Below, in pieces: positions 35,760-44,655 of a stretch of 64,000 bases of DNA. How positions within the stretch are numbered: position 1 is the first letter of the stretch; every line of letters begins with the position of its first letter. The notes beneath the pieces were generated by a model, which did no database searches, was not told the origin of the DNA, and saw only the letters and a program-made list of their open reading frames with translations. This DNA is from Chloroflexota bacterium (lineage in GTDB: Bacteria; Chloroflexota; Dormibacteria; Dormibacterales; Dormibacteraceae): the NCBI GenBank assembly GCA_005883575.1, contig VBFH01000030.1:1-64000 (forward strand), written 5' to 3'. Position numbers and translations under genes: made by a program.

Positions 35760-36296
35760 CTAGAGTCGGGGCTCTATTAGCTCCCCGGCCACGACCGGCG
35801 AGATCGACAGGTCGCGCACGGAGTCGAACTCGGGCAGCCTGGCCCGGACCTTGGGCTCGTCACGCAGGCGGACGATCAGATCGCGGCACGTTGCCGGCGC
35901 GAGCCCGAAGCTGGCTGGTTTCAAGACCAGCGGCGGCTCATTCTTGAGCTGGATCGTCAGGTGGTCGGTGACCCTGACGTGCGGCCAGGAATGGGGCTCG
36001 GAGAGCGTGACCGCCTCCATCGCCGTCCACACCGCGCGCATCTCGTGCCGGCCTTCGATCACCAACAGCCGGTCCCGGAAGAGGCAAAGCCTCGCCGGCG
36101 GCCAGCTCAGGAGCTGCAGCGCCGCCCGCCCGGCCAGCACCGCGCCGCCGATCGCGCCGACGGCGAGCGCCAGGCCCGCAACCCCGCCTTCGGGCAGACT
36201 GAAAGCGCCGATGGCCAGCACGCTGAACACGGCTGTCCAGGCCAGGGCCGCCGCTCCCAGCGCCAATATCGACCTGTGCGAGCGAACGTAGATCAG
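35760..36296 (-). CDS. Membrane protein with two helices and a PH-like tail (hypothetical)
   Basis: About 170-180 residues: two hydrophobic helices (SILALGAAALAWTAVFSVLA and GLALAVGAIGGAVLAGRAAL) and a soluble C-terminal part (CLFRDRLLVIEGRHEMRAVW, then TIQLKNEPPLVLKPASFG) that looks like a bacterial PH domain. The track start at 36395 lies inside the divergent acyl-CoA synthetase gene. The realistic starts are CTG 36296, preceded by GGTGGTGGGGAG, or TTG 36266 within the first helix. Function unknown. Confidence 0.6.
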   Translation of the reverse strand: MIYVRSHRSILALGAAALAWTAVFSVLAIGAFSLPEGGVAGLALAVGAIGGAVLAGRAALQLLSWPPARLCLFRDRLLVIEGRHEMRAVWTAMEAVTLSEPHSWPHVRVTDHLTIQLKNEPPLVLKPASFGLAPATCRDLIVRLRDEPKVRARLPEFDSVRDLSISPVVAGELIEPRL

Positions 36297-36333
36297 GCTC
36301 TCCCCACCACCATCAAGTAGTGTATTCCCGGTA

Positions 36334-38202
36334 ATGGACGTGCTCGCGGAGCGGGCTGCGATCGATGCCGCGGTGTCCGGGAAAACGATCTGCACCCTCT
36401 TCGCAGACGCGGTCGAAAAGTGGAGTGACCGGCCCGCACTTCACTGGAAAAGCAACGGCGACTGGGAGACCCTGACCTGGCGCGGTTACCGCGACCTGGT
36501 GGCGGCCGTCACGCTCGCGCTGCGGTCGTTGGGGTTCGGGCCGGGACAATTCGGCCTGATCATGGCCAGGAACGCCCCGGAGCATGTGATCGCCGACCTC
36601 GGCATCGTCCACGCCGGCGGCGCCGCGATCAGCGTCTACAACACGCTTGCCCCGGAGCAAATCCAGTATGTGGCCAACCACTCGGAGGCGACGGTTGCCT
36701 TTGCCGAGGACGAGGGCTTGCTGGAGAAGTTCCTCGCCATCCGGCCCTCCACGCCGCACCTTCGCCACCTTGTTCTAGTGCGCGGGTCGGCGCCCGAAGG
36801 CGTGATGACATGGGAGTCTCTGCTGGCAAAAGGCCATGAGCTGATGGAGGCCGAGCCGAAGAGCTTCGAGCAGTCATGGCGAGGCGTTGGACCGGAGGAC
36901 ACCGTGTCGTTGATCTACACCTCGGGCACCACCGGGCCTCCGAAAGGCGTCGTCTATTCCCACAACAACATCCTCTGGACGCTCGAATCGGTGCAGCGCT
37001 TCTGGGAGATCGAGCCGGAGACCTTGGTGAGCTACCTCCCTCTCGCCCATGTGGCCGAGCGGTTCACCTCGCAGTGGCGCGGCATCCACCTTGGTCACGA
37101 GGTGTGGCTGTGCCCGGATCCGAACCTCCTGCTTCCTTTCCTGCTGGAAGCGCGGCCGACGTTGTTCGTCGGGGTGCCAAGGGTCTGGGAAAAGCTGATG
37201 GCGGGACTGCAGGCGGGCATCGCTGCGGAGCCTGACGAGAGCAAGCGCCACATGGCGCAGGGCGCGCTCTCGACGTCGATCTCCGCATACCGCTTGCGCC
37301 ATGAAGGTCAACCCGTTCCGCCCGATGTGGCGGCGGTCGTAGAACGCGCGACGCCGCTCTTCACGCTCCTGCGCTCCAAGGTCGGTCTGGATCGCTGCGC
37401 GACCGCAATCACATCGACTGCGCCCTGCCGGCCGGAAGTACACGAGTTCTGGGCCGCGCTGGGTTTGCCCTTGTACGAAGTCTGGGGCATGAGCGAGCTC
37501 ACCGGACCCGCGACGGTCGTGCCCATGGACGACCACCAGGCGCCCTCGATCGGCAAGCCGATGCCCGGCGTTGAAGTGCGACTCGGCGAGGATGGCGAGC
37601 TGCTGGTCCGGGGCGGCAACGTGATGGTTGGGTACTACAAAGAGCCGGCCAAGACCGCGGACATCATCGACGCGGAGGGCTGGGTGCACAGTGGAGACAT
37701 CGCCGAGCATGGCCCGAACGGGCAGTTCAAGATCATCGACCGGAAGAAAGAGCTGATCATCACCTCGGCGGGCAAGAACATCTCGCCGGCCAATCTCGAA
37801 GCCCTCGCCAAGTCGAGCCCGATCATCGGCCAGGCGGTTGCCGTGGGCGACGCGCGCAACTTCATCTCGGTGCTGGTCGTGCTTGATCCACAGGTCGCCC
37901 CGGCGTGGGCGAAAGCGCGCGGCATCGCGGCCACGTCGATGGCCGAGTTGGTCGAGCATCCCCTTGTCATAGAGGAGGTCCGGCGCGCGCTGACCTCTGC
38001 CAACACGCACCTCTCCCGGGTGGAGCAGTTCAAGCGCTTTACGATCCTCCCGACCGAGTGGTCGCCGGAATCGGAGGAGCTGACTCCCACGATGAAGCTG
38101 AAGCGCCGGGTCATCCACAGCAAGTACCAGCCTCAGATCGAGGCCATGTACAGCAACCCACCCGGCGGCCACGCCGTCGATCCCGAGAGGGAGGCCGGCT
38201 AA
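36334..38202 (+). CDS. Long-chain acyl-CoA synthetase (AMP-forming)
   Basis: The 622-residue adenylating enzyme resembles FadD15-type synthetases. It has the P-loop-like SLIYTSGTTGPPKGVVYSHN, VSYLPLAHVAERF, LPLYEVWGMSELTGPATVVP, EGWVHSGDIAEHGPNGQFKI and DRKKELIITSAGKNISPANL (A8 hinge). It activates fatty acids by adenylation and thioesterification to CoA. The ATG at 36334 lies 10 bases after a TAGTGT box; divergent from the PH-like membrane protein. No beta-oxidation genes are nearby. Confidence 0.93.
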   Translation: MDVLAERAAIDAAVSGKTICTLFADAVEKWSDRPALHWKSNGDWETLTWRGYRDLVAAVTLALRSLGFGPGQFGLIMARNAPEHVIADLGIVHAGGAAISVYNTLAPEQIQYVANHSEATVAFAEDEGLLEKFLAIRPSTPHLRHLVLVRGSAPEGVMTWESLLAKGHELMEAEPKSFEQSWRGVGPEDTVSLIYTSGTTGPPKGVVYSHNNILWTLESVQRFWEIEPETLVSYLPLAHVAERFTSQWRGIHLGHEVWLCPDPNLLLPFLLEARPTLFVGVPRVWEKLMAGLQAGIAAEPDESKRHMAQGALSTSISAYRLRHEGQPVPPDVAAVVERATPLFTLLRSKVGLDRCATAITSTAPCRPEVHEFWAALGLPLYEVWGMSELTGPATVVPMDDHQAPSIGKPMPGVEVRLGEDGELLVRGGNVMVGYYKEPAKTADIIDAEGWVHSGDIAEHGPNGQFKIIDRKKELIITSAGKNISPANLEALAKSSPIIGQAVAVGDARNFISVLVVLDPQVAPAWAKARGIAATSMAELVEHPLVIEEVRRALTSANTHLSRVEQFKRFTILPTEWSPESEELTPTMKLKRRVIHSKYQPQIEAMYSNPPGGHAVDPEREAG

Positions 38203-38387
38203 GCCCTAGAGCCGTTCCTGGACCTGGTCGCGGACGGCTTGAAGCTCATCACGGCCTCGGTGAACAATCGGGTCGCGATCCGGGTCTTCGGTTCTCCGGT
38301 ACGCGCGGCAAGTTTGCTGAGCTGGTCGATCACACGCGGTTCGACGTTCAGGCGATAGAGCTGCTTGGTCACGGTTTTTTCTTTCAT
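38199..38387 (-). CDS. Small ribbon-helix-helix-like protein
   Basis: The 62-residue basic protein MKEKTVTKQLYRLNVEPRVI continues with DQLSKLAARTGEPKTRIATR and ends in a Ser/Arg-rich tail. A short beta strand followed by two helices is the pattern of RHH DNA-binding domains such as antitoxin N-termini. No toxin partner is adjacent. Its stop overlaps that of the acyl-CoA synthetase by 4 bases in a convergent arrangement. Confidence 0.6.
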   Translation of the reverse strand: MKEKTVTKQLYRLNVEPRVIDQLSKLAARTGEPKTRIATRLFTEAVMSFKPSATRSRNGSRA

Positions 38388-38442
38388 GGGCAGGATTCTG
38401 GCCGGCAGGCAGACCAGCGACTACCCCGCCTGTTAACAGCTC

Positions 38443-39078
38443 CTACGCAAGCTTTGCGCCGAGGCGAACGATGCTCGAGGCTTTCATCCCGGCTGCTTCG
38501 AGGTAGCCCTCGACTCCACCCCACTTCGTCTGTATATGCTCAAGCACCCCAAGGATCCTTTCAGGCGGGCACCGCAGTTCTTCACGAAACGCGTCGCGCT
38601 TCTCGGCCGGGGCTTCCGCGACCCACACGTCGTATTGCTTGGCGAGCTGGGCGTCGGTTTCGCCGTAGTCGGCCGCGATGTGCTCAGGTGGCACATCGTT
38701 CAGTGCCAGCAGCATCGCCGCGACAAGGCCCGTGCGATCCTTGCCGGCAAAGCAGTGGAACAGCACCGCGCCCTCGCTTTCGGCCAGCGCGTTGAAAACG
38801 TCGCCAAAGGCGTGCGGCCGGTTGTTAACGATGAACAGGTAGCGCTCGAACATGCTCTCCGAGTCGCCGATGTTGTTCATGTTCGCGTCGTCCACGAGCT
38901 CGCGGTGGATGTAAGCGGCGGCTGAGTCCTCGGCATACGGACTCGGGCTCTTTATGGTTTCCGAGGTGCTTCGCAGGTCGATGACCGTGGTCACACCGTA
39001 AGCTCTCATGGCTTCGCGGCCGGAGGCGTTGAGGTGGCCGAGGTGATCCGACCGAATACAGACCCGCGATCTTGTCAA
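38443..39078 (-). CDS. Tyrosine/dual-specificity-type phosphatase (DUF/Y_phosphatase3), N-terminus unclear
   Basis: The active-site loop VLFHCFAGKDRTGLVAAMLL carries C-x5-R as in bacterial tyrosine phosphatases of the LipA/PtpB type; GVTTVIDLRSTSE is the usual upstream strand. The TTG at 39078 gives 211 residues but omits the family N-terminus. That N-terminus (LDWPDCLNTRDLGGLPRRGG) is encoded in frame further upstream, up to the rpsI stop, with no ATG, GTG, TTG or CTG available. Either an unusual start is used or the 5' end is mutated. Confidence 0.8.
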   Translation of the reverse strand: MTRSRVCIRSDHLGHLNASGREAMRAYGVTTVIDLRSTSETIKSPSPYAEDSAAAYIHRELVDDANMNNIGDSESMFERYLFIVNNRPHAFGDVFNALAESEGAVLFHCFAGKDRTGLVAAMLLALNDVPPEHIAADYGETDAQLAKQYDVWVAEAPAEKRDAFREELRCPPERILGVLEHIQTKWGGVEGYLEAAGMKASSIVRLGAKLA

Positions 39079-39146
39079 GCCACCACGACGCGGAAGACCA
39101 CCAAGGTCGCGCGTGTTGAGGCAGTCCGGCCAGTCGAGCCGGCGGC

Positions 39147-39539
39147 TTACCGCTTCGTGTACTGGGGAGCCTTGCGCGCCCGCTTCAGTCCGTACTTCTT
39201 GCGCTCCTTCATGCGCGCGTCCCGCGTGAGCAGACCGGCTTTCTTGAGAGGCGGGCGAAGATCGGGATCGTAGCGGCAGAGTGCACGAGCGATACCGTGC
39301 GCGATCGCACCGGCCTGGCCGCTCGTCCCGCCGCCGATGACCTTGATCGTGATGTCGAACTTGCGCTGCGTGCCGGTGACCCGCAGCGGAGCGAGCGCCG
39401 CCATCTCGAGCACGCGGCGGCCCAGATACGCGAGCGGGTCTTTGTCGTTGACGGTCACTCGGCCTTCGCCCGGCGACAGCCGTACGCGCGCGATCGCGTT
39501 CTTGCGCCGGCCGGTGCCTCTGTTCAGCGTGTCAGCCAA
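39147..39539 (-). CDS. rpsI: 30S ribosomal protein uS9
   Basis: The 130-residue S9 starts with the [20 protein letters not shown] motif and ends in the conserved basic tail KAPQYTKR whose terminal Arg contacts P-site tRNA. It overlaps rplM by 8 bases. rplM-rpsI ends the long ribosomal gene run. Confidence 0.98.
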   Translation of the reverse strand: MADTLNRGTGRRKNAIARVRLSPGEGRVTVNDKDPLAYLGRRVLEMAALAPLRVTGTQRKFDITIKVIGGGTSGQAGAIAHGIARALCRYDPDLRPPLKKAGLLTRDARMKERKKYGLKRARKAPQYTKR

Positions 39540-39996
39540 TCTTCAGATTTCCTTTTGCATCGAAGGTGAGAACCTTCGGTTTCTGGGCCGTATGCCCGTG
39601 TTCGGCGCCCGCGTAGACGCGAAGGCGCTTCAGCATATCGGCGCCGAGCGTGTTCCGCTGCAGCATGCCGCGGACGGCGGTCGTCACCGGGAACGTCGGA
39701 TCGTGTTGCTGGGCGCGCTCCATGGTCCGCTTCCGCAGGCCGCCTGGGTAGCCCGTGTAGCGCGTGTACTCCTTGCTCTGCAGCTTGCTGCCCGTGACCT
39801 TGACCTTCGAGGCGTTGATCACGACCACATGGTCGCCGCTGTTCAGGTGCGGTGTGTAGGTCGGCTTGTGCTTGCCGCGCAGGATCGCGGCCACACCTGA
39901 GGCCAGGCGACCCAAAACCTGGTCCGTGGCATCTACCACGTACCAATCACTTTTCAGATCCGCGGCTTTCGCCGTCCATGTCTTCTGTTTGCTCAA
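39532..39996 (-). CDS. rplM: 50S ribosomal protein uL13
   Basis: The 154-residue L13 shows [20 protein letters not shown], the [17 protein letters not shown] strand and [11 protein letters not shown]. In E. coli it also represses its own operon; no such site was identified here. Starts 9 bases after truA. Confidence 0.98.
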   Translation of the reverse strand: MSKQKTWTAKAADLKSDWYVVDATDQVLGRLASGVAAILRGKHKPTYTPHLNSGDHVVVINASKVKVTGSKLQSKEYTRYTGYPGGLRKRTMERAQQHDPTFPVTTAVRGMLQRNTLGADMLKRLRVYAGAEHGHTAQKPKVLTFDAKGNLKIG

Positions 39997-40005
39997 TTGA
40001 ATTTC

Positions 40006-40731
40006 CTAGTAAATCACTTCCATCAAAGTCAGCCCCCCGGCAGGAGCCGTGCGTGGCGCCTGACGGCGATCCCGCGCTTCGAGGACCTGCCCCACCCACT
40101 CGGGCGGACGCTGTCCGCGGCCCACCTCGGCCAGCGCGCCCGCGATGCTCCGCACCAGCCCACGCAGGAAGCCCTCCGCCACCAGCTCCAGCTCGACGAA
40201 GTCCCCGCGCCGCGCGACCTGGGCGGAGCGCATCTCGCGCACCCGATCGCGGGCCGGCTCGGAGGCCGAGCAGTAGCTGGTCCAGTCGTGCTTGCCGATG
40301 AGCGCCCTTGCCCCCACCGACATCGTTTCGACATCAAGGGGGGCCGGGATGTGCCAGCAGCGTCCGCGCTCGAGCGCAGGGCGCGACGTGCGGTCGACAT
40401 ACCGGTACCGGTATCTCCGCCACCGCGCCGAGTAGCGAGCGTGGAAATCGTCCGCTACGGCCTCGGCGGACAGAACCGACACGTCCCCCGGCAATCGGGC
40501 ATTCAGCGCCGCCGTCAACCGCCGCGGCGAAATCCGCCCGTCGGTGTGGAAGTTTGCCACCTGGCCTTCCGCATGCGCACCCGCGTCGGTGCGCCCAGCG
40601 GCGTACACCGTGTGGTCCTTACCTGTGACGGCGCGCAGAGCCTTCTTGAGCTCTGCCTCCACCGTCCTGCCGTGGGCCTGTTGCTGCCACCCGGCGAAGT
40701 TCGACCCGTCGTACTCCAGCACGATTTTGAT
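40006..40731 (-). CDS. truA: tRNA pseudouridine(38-40) synthase TruA (probable CTG start)
   Basis: TruA modifies the anticodon stem-loop. The catalytic Asp lies in VYAAGRTDAGAHAEGQVANF; other family blocks are LEYDGSNFAGWQQQ and GFLRGLVRSIAGAL. The track begins at GTG 40722, but in frame three codons earlier is CTG AAT ATC AAA, giving the typical start MNIKIVLEYDGSNFAGW. An in-frame TAA lies 6 bases before that CTG, so nothing earlier is possible. The product is 241 residues (238 from GTG). No clear ribosome binding site precedes either codon. Confidence 0.93.
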   Translation of the reverse strand: MKIVLEYDGSNFAGWQQQAHGRTVEAELKKALRAVTGKDHTVYAAGRTDAGAHAEGQVANFHTDGRISPRRLTAALNARLPGDVSVLSAEAVADDFHARYSARWRRYRYRYVDRTSRPALERGRCWHIPAPLDVETMSVGARALIGKHDWTSYCSASEPARDRVREMRSAQVARRGDFVELELVAEGFLRGLVRSIAGALAEVGRGQRPPEWVGQVLEARDRRQAPRTAPAGGLTLMEVIY

Positions 40732-40746
40732 ATTCAGTTTTTAAGA

Positions 40747-41106
40747 CTAGTCAACTAATTCGATGATCACCATCGGTGCCGCGTCGCCCAGACGCGGGCC
40801 CTTGTGGATGATTCGCGTGTAGCCTCCAGGCCGCTCGGACAGTCGCGGCATCAGGTTGGAGAAAAGCCGCTCGACCACCTCCGGCTTGGAGATCTCGCGG
40901 CTCACCCGACGGCGCGCGTTGACGTCGCCGTCCTTGGCCGTCGTGATCAGTCTTTCCACCCAGCGCCGCAGCTCCTTGGCGCGGGCCTCCGTGGTCGTGA
41001 TTCGTCCGCTGGGGCTCTCGAGCAGCGACGTGCACAGGTTGCGCATCAGCGCCTTGCGGGCGTCGGTGTCGCGGTTGAAGCGCCGGCCGCTCTTCAGATG
41101 ACGCAA
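40747..41106 (-). CDS. rplQ: 50S ribosomal protein bL17
   Basis: The 119-residue L17 shows MRHLKSGRRFNRDTDARKAL, RNLCTSLLESPSGRITTTEA and the C-terminal RPGGYTRIIHKGPRLGDAAP. It follows rpoA as in the alpha operon of most bacteria. Confidence 0.98.
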   Translation of the reverse strand: MRHLKSGRRFNRDTDARKALMRNLCTSLLESPSGRITTTEARAKELRRWVERLITTAKDGDVNARRRVSREISKPEVVERLFSNLMPRLSERPGGYTRIIHKGPRLGDAAPMVIIELVD

Positions 41107-41115
41107 TGAGCTCTC

Positions 41116-42084
41116 CTAGCCGCGAAGAACCGTGCCCATCTCGTCGGGCTTGATGAATCCCTTCTCGACGAGCTTTTCCTTGATCTCGTCTAGCGACTTG
41201 CGCCCGAAGTTGCGCAGCGCGAGCAGCTCCTCCTCACGCTTCTGGAGCAGCTGGCCGACGGTCTGGATCTCATTCGCCTTCAGACAGTTGAACGCGCGCA
41301 CGGAGAGGTCGAGCTCCTCGATTGGCGTGTCCATCAGCCGGCTCTGTCCGGTCTTCTCGCCGCGCAGCTCCTGCTCGTGCTTCTGGATCGCGGCGTTGAA
41401 ACCGACGAACAGGCTCAGATGCTGAGTGAACAGCTCGGCCGAGTGGCTGACCGCCTCCTCGGGAGACATCGTGCCGTCGGTCCAGACCTCGATGATCAGC
41501 CGGTCGTAGTCGGTCGACTGGCCCACGCGCGTCTTCTCGACGACGAAGTTCGCCTTCTCCACCGGGGAGAAGATCGAGTCGATCGGGATCACGCCGATGG
41601 GCTGCCCCTCGCGCTTGTTCCGATCGGCCGGGACGTAACCCTTCCCGCGCTCGACGTTGAGCTCTATGCGCAGGTGGCCTTTGGCAGCCAGTGTGCAGAT
41701 GTAGAGGTCGGGGTTGACGATCTCGACGTCGGACGTGGCCTGGATGTGCGACGCGCGCACCTCGGCCGGCCCCTTGACGTCGAGGAGCAATGTGATCGGG
41801 TCCTCAGTGAAGCTCTTCAACCGAAGCTTCTTCAGGTTGAGGATCACCTCGGTCACGTCTTCCTTGACGTGTGGGATCGCGGTGAACTCATGGGCGACGC
41901 CGTCGATCTGGATCGACGTCACCGCCGCACCCCACAGCGAGGAGAGCAGCACGCGACGCAGCGTGTTGCCAAGCGTGGTGCCAAACCCAGGGTCGAGCGG
42001 CTCGATCTCGAACTTGCCGTAATTCGCGCTCGTTTCGAGCTTGCGGACCTGTGGGGTCACGGTCATCTGAGTGTCAATCGCCAA
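41116..42084 (-). CDS. rpoA: RNA polymerase alpha subunit
   Basis: The 322-residue alpha subunit has the N-terminal dimerisation domain (IEPLDPGFGTTLGNTLRRVL, SIQIDGVAHEFTAIPHVKED) and a C-terminal DNA/activator-binding domain (LDLSVRAFNCLKANEIQTVG, LLALRNFGRKSLDEIKEKL). It lies between rpsD and rplQ. Confidence 0.98.
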   Translation of the reverse strand: MAIDTQMTVTPQVRKLETSANYGKFEIEPLDPGFGTTLGNTLRRVLLSSLWGAAVTSIQIDGVAHEFTAIPHVKEDVTEVILNLKKLRLKSFTEDPITLLLDVKGPAEVRASHIQATSDVEIVNPDLYICTLAAKGHLRIELNVERGKGYVPADRNKREGQPIGVIPIDSIFSPVEKANFVVEKTRVGQSTDYDRLIIEVWTDGTMSPEEAVSHSAELFTQHLSLFVGFNAAIQKHEQELRGEKTGQSRLMDTPIEELDLSVRAFNCLKANEIQTVGQLLQKREEELLALRNFGRKSLDEIKEKLVEKGFIKPDEMGTVLRG

Positions 42085-42112
42085 CTGAACTACCTAGCCT
42101 CCGTGCACTTAC

Positions 42113-42733
42113 TTATCTTGAATAGAACTCGACGATCAGCTGCTCCTCGACGCCCGACTCCATCTCGTGGCGCTCCGGGCGGGCGAGGACCCTGGCGGAC
42201 TTTTCGTCCGTGTTGAAGGAAAGCCATGAGGGCACCGGGCGCACTTTCGACGCCTCGAGCACCACGTCGAAAACACCGTCCGAGCCCTTCACCTTGAGCT
42301 CGTCCCCAGGCTTGACCTGGAAGGAAGGCACGTTCACGAGCTTGCCGTTCACCTCGAAGTGCCGGTGCGTGACGAGCTGGCGCGCCTGCTTTCGGGAGGA
42401 CCCGAGCCCGATACGGTAGATCACGTTGTCCAGGCGCAGCTCGAGGTGGCGCAGCAGGTTGAGACCCGTCACTCCCGGCTCGTTCGACGCCTGGTCGAAA
42501 TAGTTGCGGAACTGCTTCTCGAGCAGGCCGTAGATGCGGCGAGCCTTCTGCTTCGCCCGCAGCTGCAATCCGTAGTCCGACGTCTTGCGCTTGCGCGCCT
42601 GGCCGTGCATGCCTGGCGCGAACGCGCGGCGCTCGATCGCGCATTTCGGCGTGTAGCAGCGCTCGCCCTTGAGGTAGAGCTTGGCGCCCTCGCGGCGGCA
42701 GAAGCGGCAGACGGGTCCGCTGTAGTTCGCCAT
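42113..42733 (-). CDS. rpsD: 30S ribosomal protein uS4 (zinc-binding form)
   Basis: The 206-residue S4 has an N-terminal cysteine set (VCRFCRREGAKLYLKGERCY with another Cys in TPKCAIERR), the C+ zinc-containing form. The S4 RNA-binding domain follows (LDNVIYRIGLGSSRKQARQL, VTHRHFEVNGKLVNVPSFQV). S4 initiates 30S assembly. Confidence 0.98.
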   Translation of the reverse strand: MANYSGPVCRFCRREGAKLYLKGERCYTPKCAIERRAFAPGMHGQARKRKTSDYGLQLRAKQKARRIYGLLEKQFRNYFDQASNEPGVTGLNLLRHLELRLDNVIYRIGLGSSRKQARQLVTHRHFEVNGKLVNVPSFQVKPGDELKVKGSDGVFDVVLEASKVRPVPSWLSFNTDEKSARVLARPERHEMESGVEEQLIVEFYSR

Positions 42734-42736
42734 GCG

Positions 42737-43132
42737 CTAGACCCTCCGCCGCTTGGGCGGTCGGCAGCCGTTGTGCGGGATCGGCGTGACGTCGGTGATC
42801 GCGCTGACCTCGAGGCCCGTCGCCTGCAGGGAGCGAATCGCCGCCTCGCGACCCGCACCCGGCCCGCGGACGAATACCTCGATCGAGCGCATGCCGTGCT
42901 CGAGCGCCTTCTTGGCCGTGGCCTCGGCGGTCGTCTGGGCGGCGAACGGCGTCGACTTCCGGCTGCCCTTGAAACCCTGCGCACCGGCAGAGCCCCAGGC
43001 GATGACGTTCCCTTCGATGTCGCTGATCGAGATGATCGTGTTGTTGAAGGTGCTCTGGATGTGGGCCTGCCCGTTGACCACGTTCTTGCGCTCGCGGCGC
43101 CGCGTGCGGACGACCTTCTTCTGCTTCGCCAC
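42737..43132 (-). CDS. rpsK: 30S ribosomal protein uS11
   Basis: The 131-residue S11 shows [20 protein letters not shown], the [20 protein letters not shown] region and the C-terminal [20 protein letters not shown]. Its GTG start overlaps the rpsM stop by one base. Confidence 0.98.
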   Translation of the reverse strand: MAKQKKVVRTRRRERKNVVNGQAHIQSTFNNTIISISDIEGNVIAWGSAGAQGFKGSRKSTPFAAQTTAEATAKKALEHGMRSIEVFVRGPGAGREAAIRSLQATGLEVSAITDVTPIPHNGCRPPKRRRV

Positions 43133-43530
43133 TACTTGCCTGCCTTGACCTTCTTCTTGCCCGCCACCGCGCGCTTGGGTCCGCGTCGGCTGCGGGCGTT
43201 GGTGCGGGTCCGCTGGCCCCGCACCGGCAAGCCGCGGCGGTGACGCTGGCCGCGGTATGAGCCGATCTCGGTCAGGCGCTTGATGTTCATCGCGACCTCG
43301 CGGCGGAGGTCGCCCTCGATCAGGATGTCCTTGGCCGTCGTCAGGCGGTCGATGACCTGGCGAAGACGGCCGACCTCGTCTTCCGGAAGGTCCCTGGTCC
43401 GCTTGTTGCCGTCGATGTTGGCCATCTTGAGGATCTTCTGGGCGGTCGTGTCGCCGATGCCGTGGATGTACGTAAGGGACACGACGACGCGCTTGGACGG
43501 GGGTATGTCGACGCCGGCGATTCTCGCCAT
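43132..43530 (-). CDS. rpsM: 30S ribosomal protein uS13
   Basis: The 132-residue S13 starts [20 protein letters not shown] and has [17 protein letters not shown] and the basic tail [20 protein letters not shown]. It lies between rpmJ and rpsK. Confidence 0.98.
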   Translation of the reverse strand: MARIAGVDIPPSKRVVVSLTYIHGIGDTTAQKILKMANIDGNKRTRDLPEDEVGRLRQVIDRLTTAKDILIEGDLRREVAMNIKRLTEIGSYRGQRHRRGLPVRGQRTRTNARSRRGPKRAVAGKKKVKAGK

Positions 43531-43538
43531 CTAGTCTC

Positions 43539-43655
43539 CTAGCCCTGCCTCTGCTTGTGCTTCGGCGTCTTGGAGCAGATCACGCGGACCACCCCGTTGC
43601 GCTTGATCACTCTGCAGCTGGGACACATCTTCTTGACGGACGGACGTACCTTCAT
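43539..43655 (-). CDS. rpmJ: 50S ribosomal protein bL36
   Basis: Too short for the ORF track. The 38-residue product starts [20 protein letters not shown] and ends [11 protein letters not shown]. It keeps the zinc ligands Cys11, Cys14, Cys27 and a histidine, but the last pair is spaced C-x5-H (CSKTPKH) in place of the usual C-x4-H (such as CENPKH). Its ATG overlaps the infA stop as ATGA. Confidence 0.95.
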   Translation of the reverse strand: MKVRPSVKKMCPSCRVIKRNGVVRVICSKTPKHKQRQG

Positions 43656-43885
43656 CTCCAAATCTCTCGAATTCGCCCTCGCGACCGGTCGCTTGACGCC
43701 AGCTCGACGCCCACCTTGTCCCCGGCGAGAAGCCGGGTGAAGTGGGTGCCGGCGCGATCGGCGACGTGGGCGAGGACCTTCGCCCCGTTCTCGAGCTCAA
43801 CCCTGTAGACACCGTTGGGAAGAGGCTCCACCACGACCCCCTTTACGAGTGAGGGGCGTTGGGGCACGAACGGCGATTGTACCAA
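43652..43885 (-). CDS. infA: Translation initiation factor IF-1
   Basis: The OB-fold factor shows [58 protein letters not shown]. The track start (TTG 43885) gives 77 residues; a GTG at 43870 would remove five leading residues. The N-terminus [11 protein letters not shown] differs from the common AKEDVIEVEG. It lies between map and rpmJ as expected. Confidence 0.93.
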   Translation of the reverse strand: MVQSPFVPQRPSLVKGVVVEPLPNGVYRVELENGAKVLAHVADRAGTHFTRLLAGDKVGVELASSDRSRGRIREIWR

Positions 43886-43899
43886 ACTCGATCGGGCCC

Positions 43900-44655
43900 T
43901 CAGTCGAAGGCTCCCTTCGTGAGCACGATGGGCCCCTTTTCTGTGATAGCGACGGTGTGCTCAAAGTAGGCGGACAGGGCACCGTCGACCGTGCAGATCG
44001 TCCAGCCGTCCGGCTTCATGTACACCTCGTGGGTCCCGGCGTTGACCATCGGCTCGATCGCAAGCGTCATGCCGGGCTTCAGCCGCGGCGGCGTGCCCGG
44101 GGCGCCGAAGTTGGGCACCTGCGGGTCTTCGTGCATCTGGCGACCGATCCCGTGGCCGACGAACTGGCGGATCACCGAGAACCCCGACGCCTCGACGTGC
44201 TTTTGGATCGCTGAGGAGATGTCACCCAGGAATCCGCCCGGCCGGGCCTTGTCGATGCCGATGTAGAGCGCCTGCTCGGTGACCTTGAGGAGCCGGGCGG
44301 CCTCAGGCGTGATCTTGCCCACACCGACTGTGATCCCGACGTCGGCCCAGAAGCCCTCCAGCACCAGCCCGAGGTCCAGGCTCACCAGATCACCCTCGGC
44401 GATCTTGCGGTTGCTCGGGATCCCGTGGACGGCCTCGTCGTTGATGGAGACGCAGATCGATTTCGGGAAGCCGTGATAGCCGAGGAAGCCCGGTGTGGCA
44501 CCCCCGCCGCGGATCAGGCGGTCGGCGATCCGGTCGAGCTCCACGGTTTTAACCCCCGCCCGGCACGCCTCCCTGAGCGGTGGCAGCACCGAGGCGAGCA
44601 GGCTGCCCGCGCGGGCCATGAGGTCGATCTCGTGGGCGGTCTTGAGGTTGATCAT
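43900..44655 (-). CDS. map: Methionine aminopeptidase, type I
   Basis: The 251-residue pita-bread metalloprotease removes N-terminal Met. It shows FPKSICVSINDEAVHGIPSN (first His), LVSLDLGLVLEGFWADVGIT (Asp ligands), FVGHGIGRQMHEDPQVPNFG (His) and TLAIEPMVN (Glu). It overlaps adk by 4 bases. Confidence 0.97.
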   Translation of the reverse strand: MINLKTAHEIDLMARAGSLLASVLPPLREACRAGVKTVELDRIADRLIRGGGATPGFLGYHGFPKSICVSINDEAVHGIPSNRKIAEGDLVSLDLGLVLEGFWADVGITVGVGKITPEAARLLKVTEQALYIGIDKARPGGFLGDISSAIQKHVEASGFSVIRQFVGHGIGRQMHEDPQVPNFGAPGTPPRLKPGMTLAIEPMVNAGTHEVYMKPDGWTICTVDGALSAYFEHTVAITEKGPIVLTKGAFD

